Of a stretch of 64,000 bases of DNA, positions 1-12,400 are shown in pieces. Position 1 is the first letter of the stretch; every line of letters starts with the position of its first letter. A model generated the notes under the pieces. It had not been told where the DNA came from and did not search any database. It saw only the letters and a program-made list of their open reading frames with translations. Both the position numbers and the translations under genes were made by a program. The stretch is from Aralia elata (lineage: Eukaryota > Streptophyta > Magnoliopsida > Apiales > Araliaceae). The DNA lies in assembly GCA_034770075.1 (NCBI GenBank), contig CM068380.1:40375533-40439532 (forward strand), in the 5' to 3' direction.

Positions 1-1250
1 CTAACTAATATGCATATTAAACTAAGCAAGCAATTAATCATGAATCTTAAACATGGCCTCAAAGATCTCATATAAGCAACTCTCAGCAAAACCAAATCAT
101 ACAGAGCTTAACAATTCAACTCAGTCATTAATTTCACAACAGTCATGATCCCTAAAAAGTGTGTGTACCAACTGTTCAAGCTAACCATTCAGGAGACAAA
201 ATCAAATAACTAAATAGTTAATAAAAGAAAATTATTATCAACCCCAAAATCTTATTTATAACATCGATTTCAACAAAAACAAACTTCATAAAAACTAGGG
301 GTATCAAGGGATTCTTCAACCATTTCCTTCCCACATTTTCTTTTCTTATCATTTTTTTTCATTTGGTGAATGTATTTTATACTCCCTCTCACATTTAATT
401 GAACAAGTGCGTCTTACGCTCCATCTCATTCCTGTATTTATCAGGGAGTGCGCTTTTAAGCTCATTCTCAACCCACCATATAATGTAATATTTCACGAAA
501 GGATAAAATTTTCTATTTTTCCACAATTTTCCCATATTTCTCCCAAACTTAAATGAAAGCCTATCTTCGCATTAATTGAACTTGAAATAAGTTCCTAGGG
601 TCTCAACAATTCCTCTCACAACTATACAATCTCTCTAAAGACACAATCAACTGAACAACATGATATGAGTGATTTTACAAAACAAGAGATCACGACTAAA
701 GTAAAATCTAATTCTGAGTCAATATGTCAAACTACTGCATAATTCAAAATTTTACTCAAGTTTTACTCACCTGTCATCATATCTTATCATTGGTCGTCAA
801 CAGATTCACAAAATTTTCAACTAACATGCAAATTACGTAAAATAACTAACTAAATGCAAAATAGTGATAATAACAAGCTAATGCAATACCTCAAAGTACC
901 CCCAAACTTAAAAATTACATTGTCCTCAATGTTTAAAATAACTTAGGAAGAATTAAAATCAAAACAAAGGACTTCCCTAGGGGTCTCAATCAACATCTTC
1001 CTCATCGGCCAGGTTACCGTCGTCATCCTCCTCCTCTGTGTCAACCTATCATATGCCTTTTTAGCCCTAGATGTTGAGCCTTCCCCTCGGTGTTGTTTCT
1101 ACAAGGTACTTGAGATCCTCACATAACTTGCAATTATTAATTATTCAAATCAAATTAAATATGTTGCTACCTAAAATGCAAATCGTATAATTTGACGATA
1201 AATCTATTAATTACTAATAAAGATGCAATAAGGTAAAGAAAATCAAAACT
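1..1250 (-). other. 3' noncoding region of Athila A1
   Basis: No gene is visible. The stretch matches the 3' noncoding region of A3 (about 39950-41150) in order and content: both have a GTGTGTGT patch, then TTACGCTCCATCTC (414-427 here, 40242-40255 in A3), then on the minus strand a GAGGACA word followed by AAGTTTGGGGG (about 896-932 here, 41104-41140 in A3). On the minus strand, 974-1030 reads as an acidic protein tail rich in Glu and Asp ending in a stop, which fits the C-terminus of the extra ORF that A3 carries at 41178-42380. I infer that the 3' LTR starts shortly left of base 1. Confidence 0.55.
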
Positions 1251-1373
1251 TTTGGGTTGCCTCCCAATAGCGCTTAATTTATAGTCATCAGGCTGACTTC
1301 TTCAATCCTTTAACCCGGATCAAATTTATGCTTGATAACGCTTCACAATCCCACGCTTGGTCTTGTCCTTATA

Positions 1374-2783
1374 CTATTTGACTTTCTCGTAAGATTGAAA
1401 ATCCCCACACTTGAATTGATCCGCCTCGTTCATTTGACTCAAACTTTTCCCGTCTGCTTCATCCTTGAGTACACCTACAGCTGCATTGATCCGAAAACAT
1501 TCTTCATGACCACTTGGGATCTCTATTGCTTTGAAAACCTTAAATCTCACCTCTTCATCTTGGACTCTCATGGTTAGTTCACCTTTTTGCACATTGATTA
1601 GAGTTCTACTCGTGGCTAAAAATGGTCACCCAAGAATGATAGGTATATCTCGATCCTCTTCATAATCTAAAATGATAAAATCTGTCGGGAAGATGAATTT
1701 ATCCACTCTAACCAACACATCTTCCACAACACCCCGAGGATAAGTAACTGACCTATCCGTAAATTGCAAGGTCAGATTTGTAGGATTTGCTTCTTTCAAT
1801 CCAAGTTATCGATAAACAAATAGAGGCATCAAATTAATACTTGCTCCCAAATCACACAACGCTTTTCCGACAAACTGGCTCCTGATGGTGCATAGAATAG
1901 TGAAGCTACTCAGATCCTTAAGTTTGGGTGGTAGTTTCTTTTGCAATATTGCATTGCATTCCTCCGTAAGCACCACGGTCTCGTAGTCACCTAGCTCTTT
2001 CTTCTTTGATTAAATTTTCTTCATGAAGTTAACATAGCTAGGCATCTGTTCAAGTGCTTCAGCAAATGGGATATTGATTTGAAGCTTCTTAAATACCTCC
2101 AAAAATTTTAGAAACTGTTTATCCACTTTTTGTTTCTACAATCTATGTGGAAATGGCACATGAGGCATTTGCTTCTTTTTACTTTCATTTAATTTTTCAA
2201 CTGAATTATCTTCCTTCTTTTCTTGTTTCTTTTCCTCGTTGACTTCTTCCACTACCAACTCTTTATCGGTGCGTGAATCATCAATTATATTCTTGTTATC
2301 TGCCTTAAGTAATTTTTTGCCACTTCGTAAGACAACAGCTTGACATTGCTCCTCAGAGTTGCACACTTCATCCATATTATTAATTGAAGAATTTACTAGT
2401 CGGCTATTCATGTTGGTCACAATATGTTCCAGTTGTTTTTCCACTTTAGACATTCTCGCCTCATTTTGCGCTAGATACTTCGCTAACATCTCCTCCATTG
2501 TTGACTTTTGTTCTTGCTGAGAAGCATGTTGCCCTTGAAATTGCTTATTCCTCCTTCCTTGATCATAACAGTTGAGATTATGATTGCTTTAATCGTTAAA
2601 TCCTCCAATGTACTTCACTAACTCGACCTAAATAACACATTGTTCCTTTGCATTATTCCCTACACAAATATCACATGATAACTCCACCCTTTTGTAAAGA
2701 CTGAGATCCAAAAGAATCCATTTTCTTTGCTAAGGCCGTTACTTACTTCACCAATGCCAAAATTACATCCTTTTGATTCACTC
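1374..2783 (-). pseudogene. Athila A1 gag C-terminus and protease remnant
   Basis: Reading leftwards from 2783, the sequence resembles the gag zinc-knuckle region of A3. It is followed by a Gln/Glu/Lys-rich linker with the Athila hallmark AVVLRSGK (ORF 2136-2498), then a retropepsin-like aspartic protease with the active-site motif DLGASINLMP, ending near KGELTMRVQ (1374-1592). In-frame stops occur around 2133, 2010, 1806 and 1626, so no protein is made from this copy. In intact elements this region makes the capsid-nucleocapsid tail and the protease that cuts the polyprotein. Reverse transcriptase should follow but is absent. Confidence 0.75.
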
Positions 2784-5569
2784 TGTGACGCCCCCAAAAT
2801 AGGTTCACACAACCCATTTTAAGTCGTCAATTACATTCTACAAAATACAATACAAATACAATTTTTTTAATTCACAACTAATAACTGTCGTGCAAAATAC
2901 GACAACACACATATTGTGACTTTCAATACAAATACAACTTAAGTTCTCAATACACTTATTGTCACACTAATAACAATGTATTGAGATACTTCTATTGTCT
3001 CAGACCATCACTCCATTCCCCGGCTAGTCCCCGCTACACTCTCATTTTTCGAGGAGAACAATGGAACAAAAATGAAAAGGGTGAGCATAAATAGCCCTGT
3101 AAGGAAAATCATGACTAAAATAATGAAGAATAAATTATCTTTAGCCTTCAACAGTAATAAATCAGAGATTTAAAGATATTATAATTGTTTCAACAACAAC
3201 TGCAGCGGAACAAACAATCCATTAGAAGAGTCAAGTAGATTATAATATCTACCATCTTTTATAAGTTAAAGGTTCACCACCAATATTTTATCCTTATAAC
3301 ACCAATCAACAGTTCCTGTTTATGAGCATCCAAATCAACCATTTATCTTTGTACTATGGGCCAAAGAATTTTATTTATAACACCACCGGTCATGATCATA
3401 CCAAACGTCAATTCATCTTTGCACTACGGGTCAAAGATATTTTCACCAGAAGCCTTTATCTGTAACGCCAAAGGTCATGATTATACCAATACACAGTTTG
3501 GTCAAAATCATGTCACGCCAGTTCATCTTTGCACTACGCGCTAAAGAGAACTATCACCACAATTTAAGTCTGAAGATGATGACAATGATATAAAAATAAA
3601 TATAGTGAGATCAAGGATAAATAGTAGAGATTTGTAATTTAATTTATCCGGTAACGAAGATTGTCCAAATTGCCAACACGATAACCAAAATTTGGAGTCA
3701 AATTCAAGAATGATATTCAAGATTCATATTTCAAAGATAACGATAAAATTTTAAATAGAAAGATACTGGTAAAAATATTAGATGAAGCACAAACTATTTA
3801 GGATATTCTACTAATTTTAAGAATTTCACCATTTAATAATAAGGTTTTGGAAACAAACAATAATTTCCTATCATAAATGGAGAAATATGAAAGAAAACGA
3901 TATCACTTGAAGAGTACAAAAGAAATGATATTCTATACGAGTATGAAAGAATATACGAAACTGCAAATGGATTTTCACCCATCATGCGGTCGTCCGCGTA
4001 GACAGATCATTTCCACAACTTAATAAAGAATGAATACGAAGGGTTATTCACCAGGCATGCGTCAATCCGCACGGACAGGTTATTCTCACAATTTAATAAG
4101 GAATGAATACGAAGGGTTATTCACCAGGTACGGTACTCCGTATAAACAGGTTATTCCCACAGATTAATAAGGAATGAATACGAAAGGTTATTCACTAGGC
4201 ATGCGATAATCCTCATGAACATGTTATTCCCACAGATTAATAAGGAATGAATAAAAACCCTTATGAGTATGAAGTAAAATAATATCACTTACGAATATGA
4301 AAGCAAATGATATTACATACGAGTATGAAATAAATGATATCCTCTACCTTAGTTAACAAGTGACTGGATGTTGCTTTCTATGAAGTTTACTAACTTGGAC
4401 AATACTTGTATAGCTCAACACACTAAGAGAGAACGTAAGAAATTTAGAGAGTAGAAAGAAGTATAAGCAAGGAAGTTATGAATTTTAAGATAATCCTTCC
4501 TATTTATAGGAAAATTAAGGTGAGGGCATTTTGGTCTTTTTCCTAACTTTCCTTGGTTTATTACACTTATACCCTTGGCATATTCTTGAAATATTCTTTA
4601 TTTCTTAGCATATTCTTTTAATATACTTTATACCTTAGTATATTCTTAGAATATGCTTTCTCTTAAGTTTTTAACCCTAAGGTAAAATAAAAACTGAATT
4701 AAATATTTATTGACAGTAAATAACTATTGAATGACCTGTGGGTCCCACATAAGAAACAAAATCTAAAGAAAGTATTCCATGAAAATAAATTGTGGGTCTC
4801 ACCGATGAATTAGTTGTGGGTCCCACGGAAAGTGTGGGTCCCACAGAAATATAAGTTAACTTACAACAAACGCTTCACATATTTTTAATCAACACTTTTA
4901 ACCCGTCAATAATTATTCACTATTGATATTATAGACTCACAATACTGACAACCAGATCATTCCCAGGAAAAAGGGGCCCTTCCGTATAAACGACGCGCAA
5001 TTAAATAACTCAGTTCCTTGACAAAACTTCTAGACATCGTCAATAATGCTAACTAATCTAATAATATCATATCAAATAATATGAGTTACTGTGTTGTGAC
5101 AAATAATAAAAAGTGTTATGCAGATGCTACTGTAACAATTATTGAATCAAAATATTATGCAATTGCTACTTTATCAGTTATTGAATCAATAATATAAAAT
5201 ATTGTGCATCACCGTGTGCTATTTTGGAATATCGCGTACTACTGTGGAATAACGCATTTTACTGTTCTTGTTAGTTGCAGGTGATAATACTGTTGACAAA
5301 ATATTGTCGTTTTCAGTATCTGATAATTAGTCATTGTGGGGCCCACCAATGTTTTGTTATTTCAGCGTCGTCGTACGTTACCGAATATAATATTCCCCGA
5401 CAGAAGGAATATTTCCCGACAAAAGGAATATTCCCCGACATACTGTTTATCAGATAATTTGCATATAACACCCTTAACTATCATTTTATTAATTAAGCAG
5501 TTTACTGTTTAAAACAATAATCATAAAGAAAAATAATAAACTCTTATTTCATAAAGTCGAGGTCTTACA
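2784..5569 (-). repeat. 3' LTR of the Tekay-like element
   Basis: On the plus strand the repeat starts TGTGACGCCCCC and ends GAGGTCTTACA, giving TG...CA termini. It aligns along its length with 10423-13119. It differs by about 75 extra bases near 2915-2990 and lacks about 17 bases present near 12822 in the other copy. Inside are a TATA motif (4499-4510), a tandem array of about 72-bp units (about 3970-4255), hairpin-forming repeats (3345-3550) and GTGGGTCCCAC motifs at 4738-4748, 4816-4826 and 4834-4844, with variants at 4792-4802 and 5336-5346. Confidence 0.85.
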
Positions 5570-5581
5570 ATCTCCCCTCCT
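5570..5581 (-). other. Polypurine tract of the Tekay-like element
   Basis: On the minus strand the sequence GGAGGGGAGAT directly precedes the LTR start TGTAAGACC. This is the expected primer for second-strand DNA synthesis in LTR retrotransposons. Confidence 0.75.
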
Positions 5582-6006
5582 TATGAAATTTTGTCCTCGA
5601 AATTGACGTACATACCTGACATTTCGAAGAGGTGAGGATACCTTGCTCTCATTCTTGCTCTCATTTTAGATTCTAACTCCTGGGTCATTTCCTCAGTATC
5701 ATGGTTTCTCCATAAAACTTTGACTTGAGGCATAACTTTTGAGCGTAGAATTTGTTCCTTCTTATCTAAGACCTTGACAAGTATCTCCTCATACGTTAAA
5801 TCCTCTGCTATCTCATCTGGTTCTAATTCAATAACGTGGTTTGGATTCTTCACATATTTACGTAGCATGGATATGTGAAAAATATTATGAACACGAGACA
5901 TGCTTGGCGGTAAGGCGAGTCTATAGGCCATAGTTCCTACTCGGTCGAGGATTTTAAATGGATCGATAAATCGAGGGTTAAGCTTTCCTCTTTTCCCAAA
6001 TCTCAT
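5581..6006 (-). pseudogene. Integrase C-terminus with chromodomain (Tekay-like)
   Basis: The open stretch of 141 residues begins with the integrase C-terminal segment (MRFGKRGKLNPRFIDPFKIL). It ends in a group II chromodomain-like segment (DKKEQILRSKV ... VKVLWRNHDTEE ... RYPHLFE), which in chromoviruses directs integration to particular chromatin. The usual Thr-Trp-Glu core reads Thr-Gln-Glu here, and MRAR is duplicated in tandem before YPHLF, so the domain is unlikely to be normal. The reading frame is broken from the integrase core at 6134 by at least one frameshift. Confidence 0.8.
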
Positions 6007-6133
6007 AACTCCTTTCCACAGAGCAACACGTAGAAATATATGGTCTCTAACATTGAATTCCTCGTCCCTTCGATGGAGATCAGCATAACTTTTTTTGTCG
6101 ATCTTGCACTATTTGTATACGTTACTGGATTAT

Positions 6134-6802
6134 TTAAATCTTTTCTACAGTCATACGTACCAACTCTGGTCCCAACAACTTTGCCTCGCCTAATTCATCC
6201 CAACATGCTGGAGAACGACACCTTCGTCCATACAACGCCTCGAAGGGAGTCATGCCTCTACTTGCTTGATAATTGTTGTTGTAGGAGAATTCCACCAATG
6301 GCAAGTATTTGTCCCAACTTCCTTTGAAGTCTAGTACACAGAGTCTTAACAGATCTTCAAGGGTTTGAATAGTCCTTTCCGATTGCCCGTCTGTCTGGGG
6401 ATGGTATGCAGAACTGAATCGTAATTCAGTGCCCATAGCTTTTTGTAGGCTGACCCAAAATCGTGAAGTAAATCTAGGGTCTCGATCAGAAACTATAGAT
6501 ATTGGTATGTCATGCAATCTCACAATCTCACTTATGCACATACGAGTAAGACGTTCAAGTGAATAGTTTTCTCGTATGGGCAAGAAATGAGCAGACTTGG
6601 TCAATCTATCTACAATGACCCAAATTGCGTCTAAGCCTTGAGAAACTTTGGGAAGACCCGTCACAAAATCCATGTTGATGTATTCCCACTTCCATTCTGG
6701 AATCTCAAGTGGTTGCAATGGACCCCTTGGTACTTGATGCTCTGCCTTGACACATTGACAAGTTAAACATCTCGAGATAAATTCTGCAATCTCTCTCTTC
6801 AT
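6134..6802 (-). pseudogene. Integrase catalytic core (Tekay-like)
   Basis: The stretch of 222 residues includes the CXXC half of the zinc-binding HHCC domain (CLTCQ) and the RNase-H-fold core. The catalytic triad appears kept: Asp in NMDFVTGL, Asp in VSDRDPRF and Glu in GQSERTIQ. The family enzyme joins element DNA to the chromosome. The upstream HH half lies across a frame break near 6800 and the C-terminal domain continues in another frame at 6006, so the copy cannot make a whole enzyme. Confidence 0.85.
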
Positions 6803-6916
6803 ATTATTCCACTAAAATGTATGTCGAAGATCATGATACATTTGGTACTTCTAGGGTGGATTGCAAACGGTGTGTTGTGTGCCTCCATCATGATTTTGTA
6901 TTTCAAATCAGAGTCG

Positions 6917-7615
6917 TTAAGGAACACAAAGTCTAGAGTTGACTCGTAGTATCCCTTCTTCATCGATTCTTGCTTCTGGAATAGCACCTTCTTGTACTTT
7001 CTTCTTCATATTCATCAATTCCGGGTCTGTAGCTTGAGCAGCTTTAACTTTGTTGATTAAAGCTGGTTCTACTCGTATATGTGTGATCTTCACGTGGGTT
7101 CCTGGAGTCTTTAACTCTATCTCCATTCTTTGTAAGTCATACAAAATGGGCCTTTGAGTTGTCAGTATTGCACTCGTACTTGCATAAGATCTTTTACTCA
7201 ATGCGTCAACTACCACGTTCGCCTTTCCAGGATGGTATTAGATGGTATGGTCGTAATCTTTCAACAGCTCGAGCCAACGTCTTTGTCGCATGTTAAGTTC
7301 GTTCTGGATGAAGAAATATTTGAGACTTTTGTGGTCTATATAGATCTCCACTTTCTCTTCATACAAGTAATGTCTCCAGATCTTCAACGCGAAAACGACT
7401 GATGCCAACTCTAAATCATGAGTAGAATAATTTCTCTCATATTCCTTGAGTTGTCGAGATGCATAAGCTATAACTTTCCCATGTTGCATGAGAACGCAAC
7501 CTAGTCCTTTGCCTGAAGTATCAATATAGATGACAAATCCTTCCGATCCTAATGGTATGCCAAAACAGGTGCTGAAATGAGTCTTCTCTTGAGTTCTTGA
7601 AAACTCTTCTCGCAT
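6917..7615 (-). pseudogene. RNase H domain and integrase N-terminal linker (Tekay-like)
   Basis: The two open pieces 7238-7615 and 6917-7216 read as Ty3/gypsy RNase H. Visible catalytic-type residues are Asp in IYIDTSGKG, Glu in THDLELASV and Asp in YIDHKSLKY, with the terminal DALSKR motif across a stop near 7236. The rest is the linker leading into integrase. The domain degrades the RNA template after first-strand synthesis. In-frame stops and a frame change make this a remnant. Confidence 0.8.
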
Positions 7616-8056
7616 TCTTCACTCCATTTGAATGTTGTGATTTTCTGAGTCAGCTGAGTTAATGGAATGGCTATTCGAGAGAATCTTTCTACGAACCTCC
7701 AATAATAACCAACTAGGCCCAGAAAGCTTCGTACTTCGGTTACTGACTTAGGTTCTTCCCAATTTGATACTGCTTTAATCTTTGTCGGGTGCTGATATTC
7801 CTTGTTTAGAAACCACGTGACCAAGGAATGCAACTTCCTCAAGCTAGAACTCGCATTTCTTCAACTTGGCATATAACTTGTTTTCATGAATCTTTTGGAG
7901 TATCAACCCCAAGTGTCGCTCATGATCTTCATGACTTTTGAAGTATATGAGAATATCATCAATAAAGACAACCACGAAATGATCCAAATATTCTTTGAAT
8001 ATTCGGTTCATCATATCCATGAAAGAAGCAGGAGCATTAGTCAATCTGAAAGACAT
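7549..8056 (-). pseudogene. Reverse transcriptase palm and connection (Tekay-like)
   Basis: Residues from 8056 carry the tail of the fingers-palm region (MSFRLTNAPASFMDMMNRIF) and the catalytic YXDD-type box, here VFIDDILIY, both aspartates kept. The piece 7549-7842 continues with the thumb/connection (VRSFLGLVGYYWRFVERFS). A stop at about 7844 and frame breaks on both sides separate it from the first half of the enzyme at 8176-9156. Confidence 0.85.
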
Positions 8057-8175
8057 GACTAGGGATTCATAATGCCCGTATCGAGTTCTGAAGGCAGTCT
8101 TTAGAATGTCATCAGCTTTAATTTCAACTGATGATATCCAGAACGGAGGTCGATCTTTGAAAAGAATTGAGCACC

Positions 8176-9156
8176 TTACAACTGGTCGAACAGGTCATCA
8201 ATGCGAGGTAATGGGTACTTATTTTTGATGGTGACATGGATCAACTCCCAATAATCAATGCAAAGTCTCATACTCCCATCTTTCTTCTTTACAAATAAGA
8301 CAAGAGCACCCCAAGGCGATGTACTCGGACGTATGAAGCCGGTGTCTAGCAACTCCTGTAGTTGGACTTTTAATGCCTGAAGTTCAATAGGAGCCATTCG
8401 ATATGGGGTTTTAGAAATGGGTTTTGTACCGGGTTCAAGGTCGATACAAAATTCAATTTCACGGTCTGGGGGTAGGCCAAGAAGTTCTTCGCGAAATACG
8501 TCAGGGAACTTATTAACAACAGAAATACTATTCAAATCTAACGTACTTTTATTTAAATCAGTTATGTGGGCTAAGAAAGCTTGACATCTATTTTTTAATG
8601 AACGAATAGCTTTATGACTAGAAATGACAGTTATTGATTTCAACAGTTTGGTTGCTTGAATTCGCATAACAGGTTGATTAGGAATATGAATACTAATGAC
8701 CTTACGAAAACAATCAATTCCTAAAATCACAACAAATTCATGCATATCCAAAGAGATAAGATCAACAGGTAATGTGAGGGTGCCAATTTGAACAAAATAA
8801 GATCTATAGATTGTGGATGTAACGAATGTTTGTCCTAATGGTGTTTCAACAGATAAGTCAAAATCTAATTTCTCAGGAGTCAAGTTCAGATGTTGAGCAC
8901 ATGTAGGTGAAATAAAAAAGTGGGTAGAACTAGTATCTAGTAAGGTATAGACTTCACAAGAGTTAATAAGTAGTTTACCCGTGATAACTTCGTTCGGGTT
9001 CCACGCTTTTTGAGATGTCACGACAAAAGCTCTCCCCTGAACCACAGACTTTGACTTATCTGTGACAGCCTTTGGTGTCATCATTGCTGCTGGACTTGAT
9101 TTTGCTGCATGACAAAATCGAGCTATGTGGCCTTCTTTTCCATAATTGTAACACAC
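8176..9156 (-). pseudogene. Protease and N-terminal reverse transcriptase (Tekay-like)
   Basis: The longest open stretch in this element (326 residues) starts at the second gag zinc knuckle, passes through the aspartic protease and enters reverse transcriptase (PYRMAPIEL, SPWGALVLFVKKKDGSMR). The protease active site, normally Asp-Ser/Thr-Gly, reads LLDTSSTHFF, so the glycine is replaced by serine and activity is doubtful. The reading ends near DDLFDQL; after it a frame break leads to the catalytic half at 8056. Confidence 0.85.
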
Positions 9157-10224
9157 CTGGGATGGCGGCTGTGTATAATTTGGATTGATGTATCCCTCTT
9201 TTCCGCACCTAAAACATCTGACCGGTGGTCGTTCTCCTCCCCTCGAAACTGGTACTGGTGTCGGTGCTGATGCTGGTGCTTTTTCATGGTTGTTGTTGAA
9301 TCTCCTCTTCTTGAAATTGTCGCCACTTGACTCACTCCTCCTGTTATCTGGGCCAGGATTACCACCGAAGTGGTTACCATTTTCGACGTGATGATTCCCT
9401 CCTCGCTGGTTATCATTATTTCGATGATTGTTGCCACCATTACGATTATTATCGTAATTTCTCTCTCGCTATTGGGTGTTGCTTCCTGGTTGTAGTATTT
9501 CTTTCTCTTGCTCCACTAATTGAGCCCTATCCACGATATTTGAATATAGACAAATTTTATGAGAAATGAGATATTGACGAATTTTTGGTTTCAAACGTCG
9601 TAAAAACATTCATGTCATTCGTTCCTCAGTGTCCACTAAATAGGACGCAAATCGAGACAGCTCAGCGAACTTGGCTTCGTACTATGATACGGTCATGTTG
9701 TTCTGCTCCAATTTGATGAATTCCTCCTCCTTCATATGGCGAATACTCTTCGGGAAATACTTTTCGTTAAACAATTCTTGGAACTCGACCCAAGACATCT
9801 CGAGTGTCGAGTGACGGGTACGTTTCACAGATTCCCACCAATGATCTACTTCTCTTCGCAGCATAAAGGTAGCGAAATGAACCTTTTGTTCGTCAGTGCA
9901 ATGCAGTACATCAAATATCTTTGTCAATTATTTGAGCCACGCCTCTGCCTTGAGTGGATCCGGCTTGCCAAGAAATTCAAGTGGTCCCAACTCTTTGAAC
10001 TGCTTAGCAGTGACCATTCGTACATTACCAACGTTTCCGGCAGTATTATAGGCAGGAGCTCTTCTTGCCTGGTTCTGCATGAATTGTATGAAGTTCCTAA
10101 AAAATTCATCATTTATTCTGTTGTTAGCATCATGATTTTCTAAGTTTGCACCAGTATTATTTGTAGCTTCTTGATTATCAGCCACAATTGTCTCATAGTT
10201 CAACTCTTGATTTAAAGATGGCAT
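9123..10224 (-). pseudogene. gag (Tekay-like)
   Basis: Open pieces 9928-10224, 9682-9927 and 9123-9440 together give a Ty3/gypsy gag with the retrotransposon gag core (CTDEQKVHFATFMLRREV, YFPKSIRHMKEEEF). The start at 10224 (MPSLNQEL) lies about 185 bp inside the primer site. Both C-terminal zinc knuckles are damaged: the first reads CFRCGKEGYINPNY (His and last Cys replaced by Tyr) and the second CYNYGKEGHIARFC (second Cys replaced by Tyr). Stops and frame changes interrupt the gene. Confidence 0.8.
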
Positions 10225-10408
10225 TCTGAAATGCGATCACAAAACAAAGATTAGTTAAATAAATAGACATGCCACATCTTATCCCTACAACCAACCAATT
10301 ACTTAAATAACAAAATAGCTTAGGTAGGACACACTAGCGAAGTATTGTACTCGTCTCTTCCCTCCTAGTTCTAATTCCAGATCTCTACCAGAGATCATAT
10401 CCCTAAGC

Positions 10409-10420
10409 TTTGATACCAAC
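10409..10420 (-). other. Primer binding site, initiator Met-tRNA type (Tekay-like)
   Basis: On the minus strand TGGTATCAAAGC follows the 5' LTR after two bases. It differs by one base from TGGTATCAGAGC, the common plant site complementary to initiator Met-tRNA. Confidence 0.75.
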
Positions 10421-10915
10421 TGTGACGCCCCCAAAATAGGTCCACACAACCCATTTTGAGTCGCCAATTACATTCTACAAAATATAATACAAATATGAAT
10501 TTTTTAATTTATAACTAATAACTGTCGTGCAAAATACGATAACACACATTGAGATACTTCTACTGTCTCGGACCATCACGCCATTCTCCGACTAGTCCCC
10601 GTTACACTCTCATTTCCCGAGGAGAACAATGAAACAAAAAGGAAAAGGGTGAGCACAAATAGCCCTGTAAGGAAAATCATGACTAAGATAATGAAGAATA
10701 AATTATCTTTAACCTTCAACAGTAATAAATCAGAGATTTAAAGATATTATAATTGTTTCAACAACAACAACTGCAGCGGAACAAACAATCCATTAGAAGA
10801 GTCAAGTAGATTATAATATCTACCATCTTTTATAATTTAAAGATTCACCACTAATATTTTATCCTTATAACACCAATCAACAGTTCCTGTTTATGAACAT
10901 CCAAATCAACAATTT

Positions 10916-11120
10916 ATCTTTGTACTATGGGCCAAAGAATTTTATTTATAACACCACCGGTCATGATCATGCCAAACGCCAATTCATCTTTGCACTACGG
11001 GTCAAAGATATTTTCAACAGAAGCCTTTATCTGTAACGCCAAAGGTCATGATTATACCAATACAGAGTTTGGTCAAAATCATGTCACGCTAGTTCATCTT
11101 TGCACTACGCGCCAAAGAGA
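10916..11120 (-). repeat. Three stem-loop repeats in the LTR leader
   Basis: Three copies of TCTTTG, a 9-10 base spacer and CAAAGA occur at spacings of about 70-110 bp; the 3' LTR has the same set at 3345-3550. They lie downstream of the TATA motif in the direction of transcription, so they would be in the RNA leader. A related set exists in the older LTR at 59444-59612. Confidence 0.6.
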
Positions 11121-11536
11121 ACTATCACCACAATTTAAGTCTGAAGATGATGACAATGATATAAAAATAAATATAGTGAGATCAAGGATAAATAGTAGAG
11201 ATTTGTAATTTAATTTATCCGGTAACGAAGATTGTCCAAATTGCCAACACGATAACCAAAATTTGGAGTCAAATTCAAGAATGATATTCAAGATTCATAT
11301 TTCAAAGATAACGATAAAATTTTAAATAGAAAGATACTGGTAAAAATATTAGATGAAGCACAAACTATTAAGGATATTCTACTAATTTTAAGAATTTCAC
11401 CATTTAATAATAAGGTTATGGAAACAAACAATAATTTCCTATCATAAATGGAGAAATATGAAAGAAAACGATATCACTTGAAGAGTACAAAAGAAATGAT
11501 ATTCTATACGAGTATGAAAGAATATACGAAACTGCA

Positions 11537-11822
11537 AATGAATTTTCACCCATCATACGGTCGTCCGCGTAGACAGATCATTTCCACAACTTAATAAAGA
11601 ATGAATACGAAGGGTTACTCACCAGGCATGCGTCAATCCGTACGGACAGGTTATTCCCACAGATTAATAAGGAATGAATACGAAGGGTTATTCACTAGGT
11701 ACGGTACTCCGTACAGACAGGTTATTCCCACAGATTAATAAGAAATGAATACGAAAGGTTATTCACCAGGCATGCGATAATCCGCATGCACAGGTTATTC
11801 CCACAGATTAATAAGGAATGAA
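11537..11822 (-). repeat. Tandem array of about 72-bp units in the Tekay-like LTR
   Basis: Four imperfect units share GGTTATTC, an ACCAGG-type word, a variable centre, then AGGTTATTCCCACAGATTA and AATGAATACGAA. The left LTR has the same array at about 3970-4255. It lies on the transcribed side of the TATA motif (12074-12083). Its function is unknown. Confidence 0.75.
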
Positions 11823-12073
11823 TAACAACCCTTATGAGTATGAAGTAAAATAATATCAGTTACGAATATGAAAGCAAATGATATTACATACGAGTATGAA
11901 ATAAATGATATCCCCTACCTTAGTTAACAAGTGAATGGATGTTGCTTTCTATGAAGTTTACTAACTTGGATAATACTTGTATAGCCCAGCACACTAAGAG
12001 AGAACGTAAGAAATTTAGAGAGTAAAAGGAAGTATAAGCAAGGAAGTTGTGAATTTTCTTAAGATAATCCTTC

Positions 12074-12083
12074 CTATTTATAG
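12074..12083 (-). promoter_or_regulatory. TATA box of the Tekay-like 5' LTR
   Basis: The minus strand reads CTATAAATAG, a canonical plant TATA box; the other LTR has the same site at 4500-4509. Transcription would start about 30 bases to the left and run into gag. Confidence 0.65.
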
Positions 12084-12365
12084 GAAAATTAAGGTGAGGG
12101 CATTTTGGTCTTTTTCCTATCTTTCCTTGGTTTATTACACTTATACACTTGACATATTCTTGAAATATTCTTTATTCCTTAGCATATTCTTTTAATATAC
12201 TTTATACCTTAGTATATTCTTAGAATACGCTTTCTCTTAGGTTTTTAACCCTAAGGTAAAATAAAAACTGAATTAAGTATTTACTGACGGTAAGTAACTA
12301 TTGAATGACCTATAGGTCCCACATAAGAAACAAAATTTGAATAAATTATTCCTTGAAAATAAATT

Positions 12366-12400
12366 GTGGGTCCCACTGATCAATTAGTTGTGGGTCCCAC
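12366..12400. promoter_or_regulatory. Paired GTGGGTCCCAC motifs (TCP-type sites) in U3
   Basis: Two exact palindromes GTGGGTCCCAC lie at 12366-12376 and 12390-12400, about 300 bp upstream of the TATA box in the direction of transcription; GTGGGGCCCAC is at 12909-12919. The word matches the consensus bound by plant TCP transcription factors (GTGGGNCCCAC). The 3' LTR has three exact copies plus two variants. Binding is inferred only. Confidence 0.45.

Larger units (their letters stand above)
1..2783 (-). mobile_element. Athila-like element A1, left part (3' half, pol-deleted)
   Basis: This is the downstream half of an Athila-type Ty3/gypsy element read on the minus strand; the upstream half resumes at 13120, after the Tekay insertion. 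It holds the gag-to-protease coding remnant (1374-2783) and then passes directly into 3' noncoding sequence. No reverse transcriptase, RNase H or integrase is present. The motif GGGTTGCCTCCCA at 1254-1266 follows the protease remnant, whereas in the full-length relative A3 the same motif (43675-43687) follows integrase. The element therefore lost pol. The 3' LTR lies beyond the left edge of the window. Confidence 0.75.

Noticed and set aside
3356..3544. Small plus-strand open frame repeated at 10927-11208
   Set aside because: It lies in the LTR and is antisense to the transcript; similarity between copies is due to the LTR pair.
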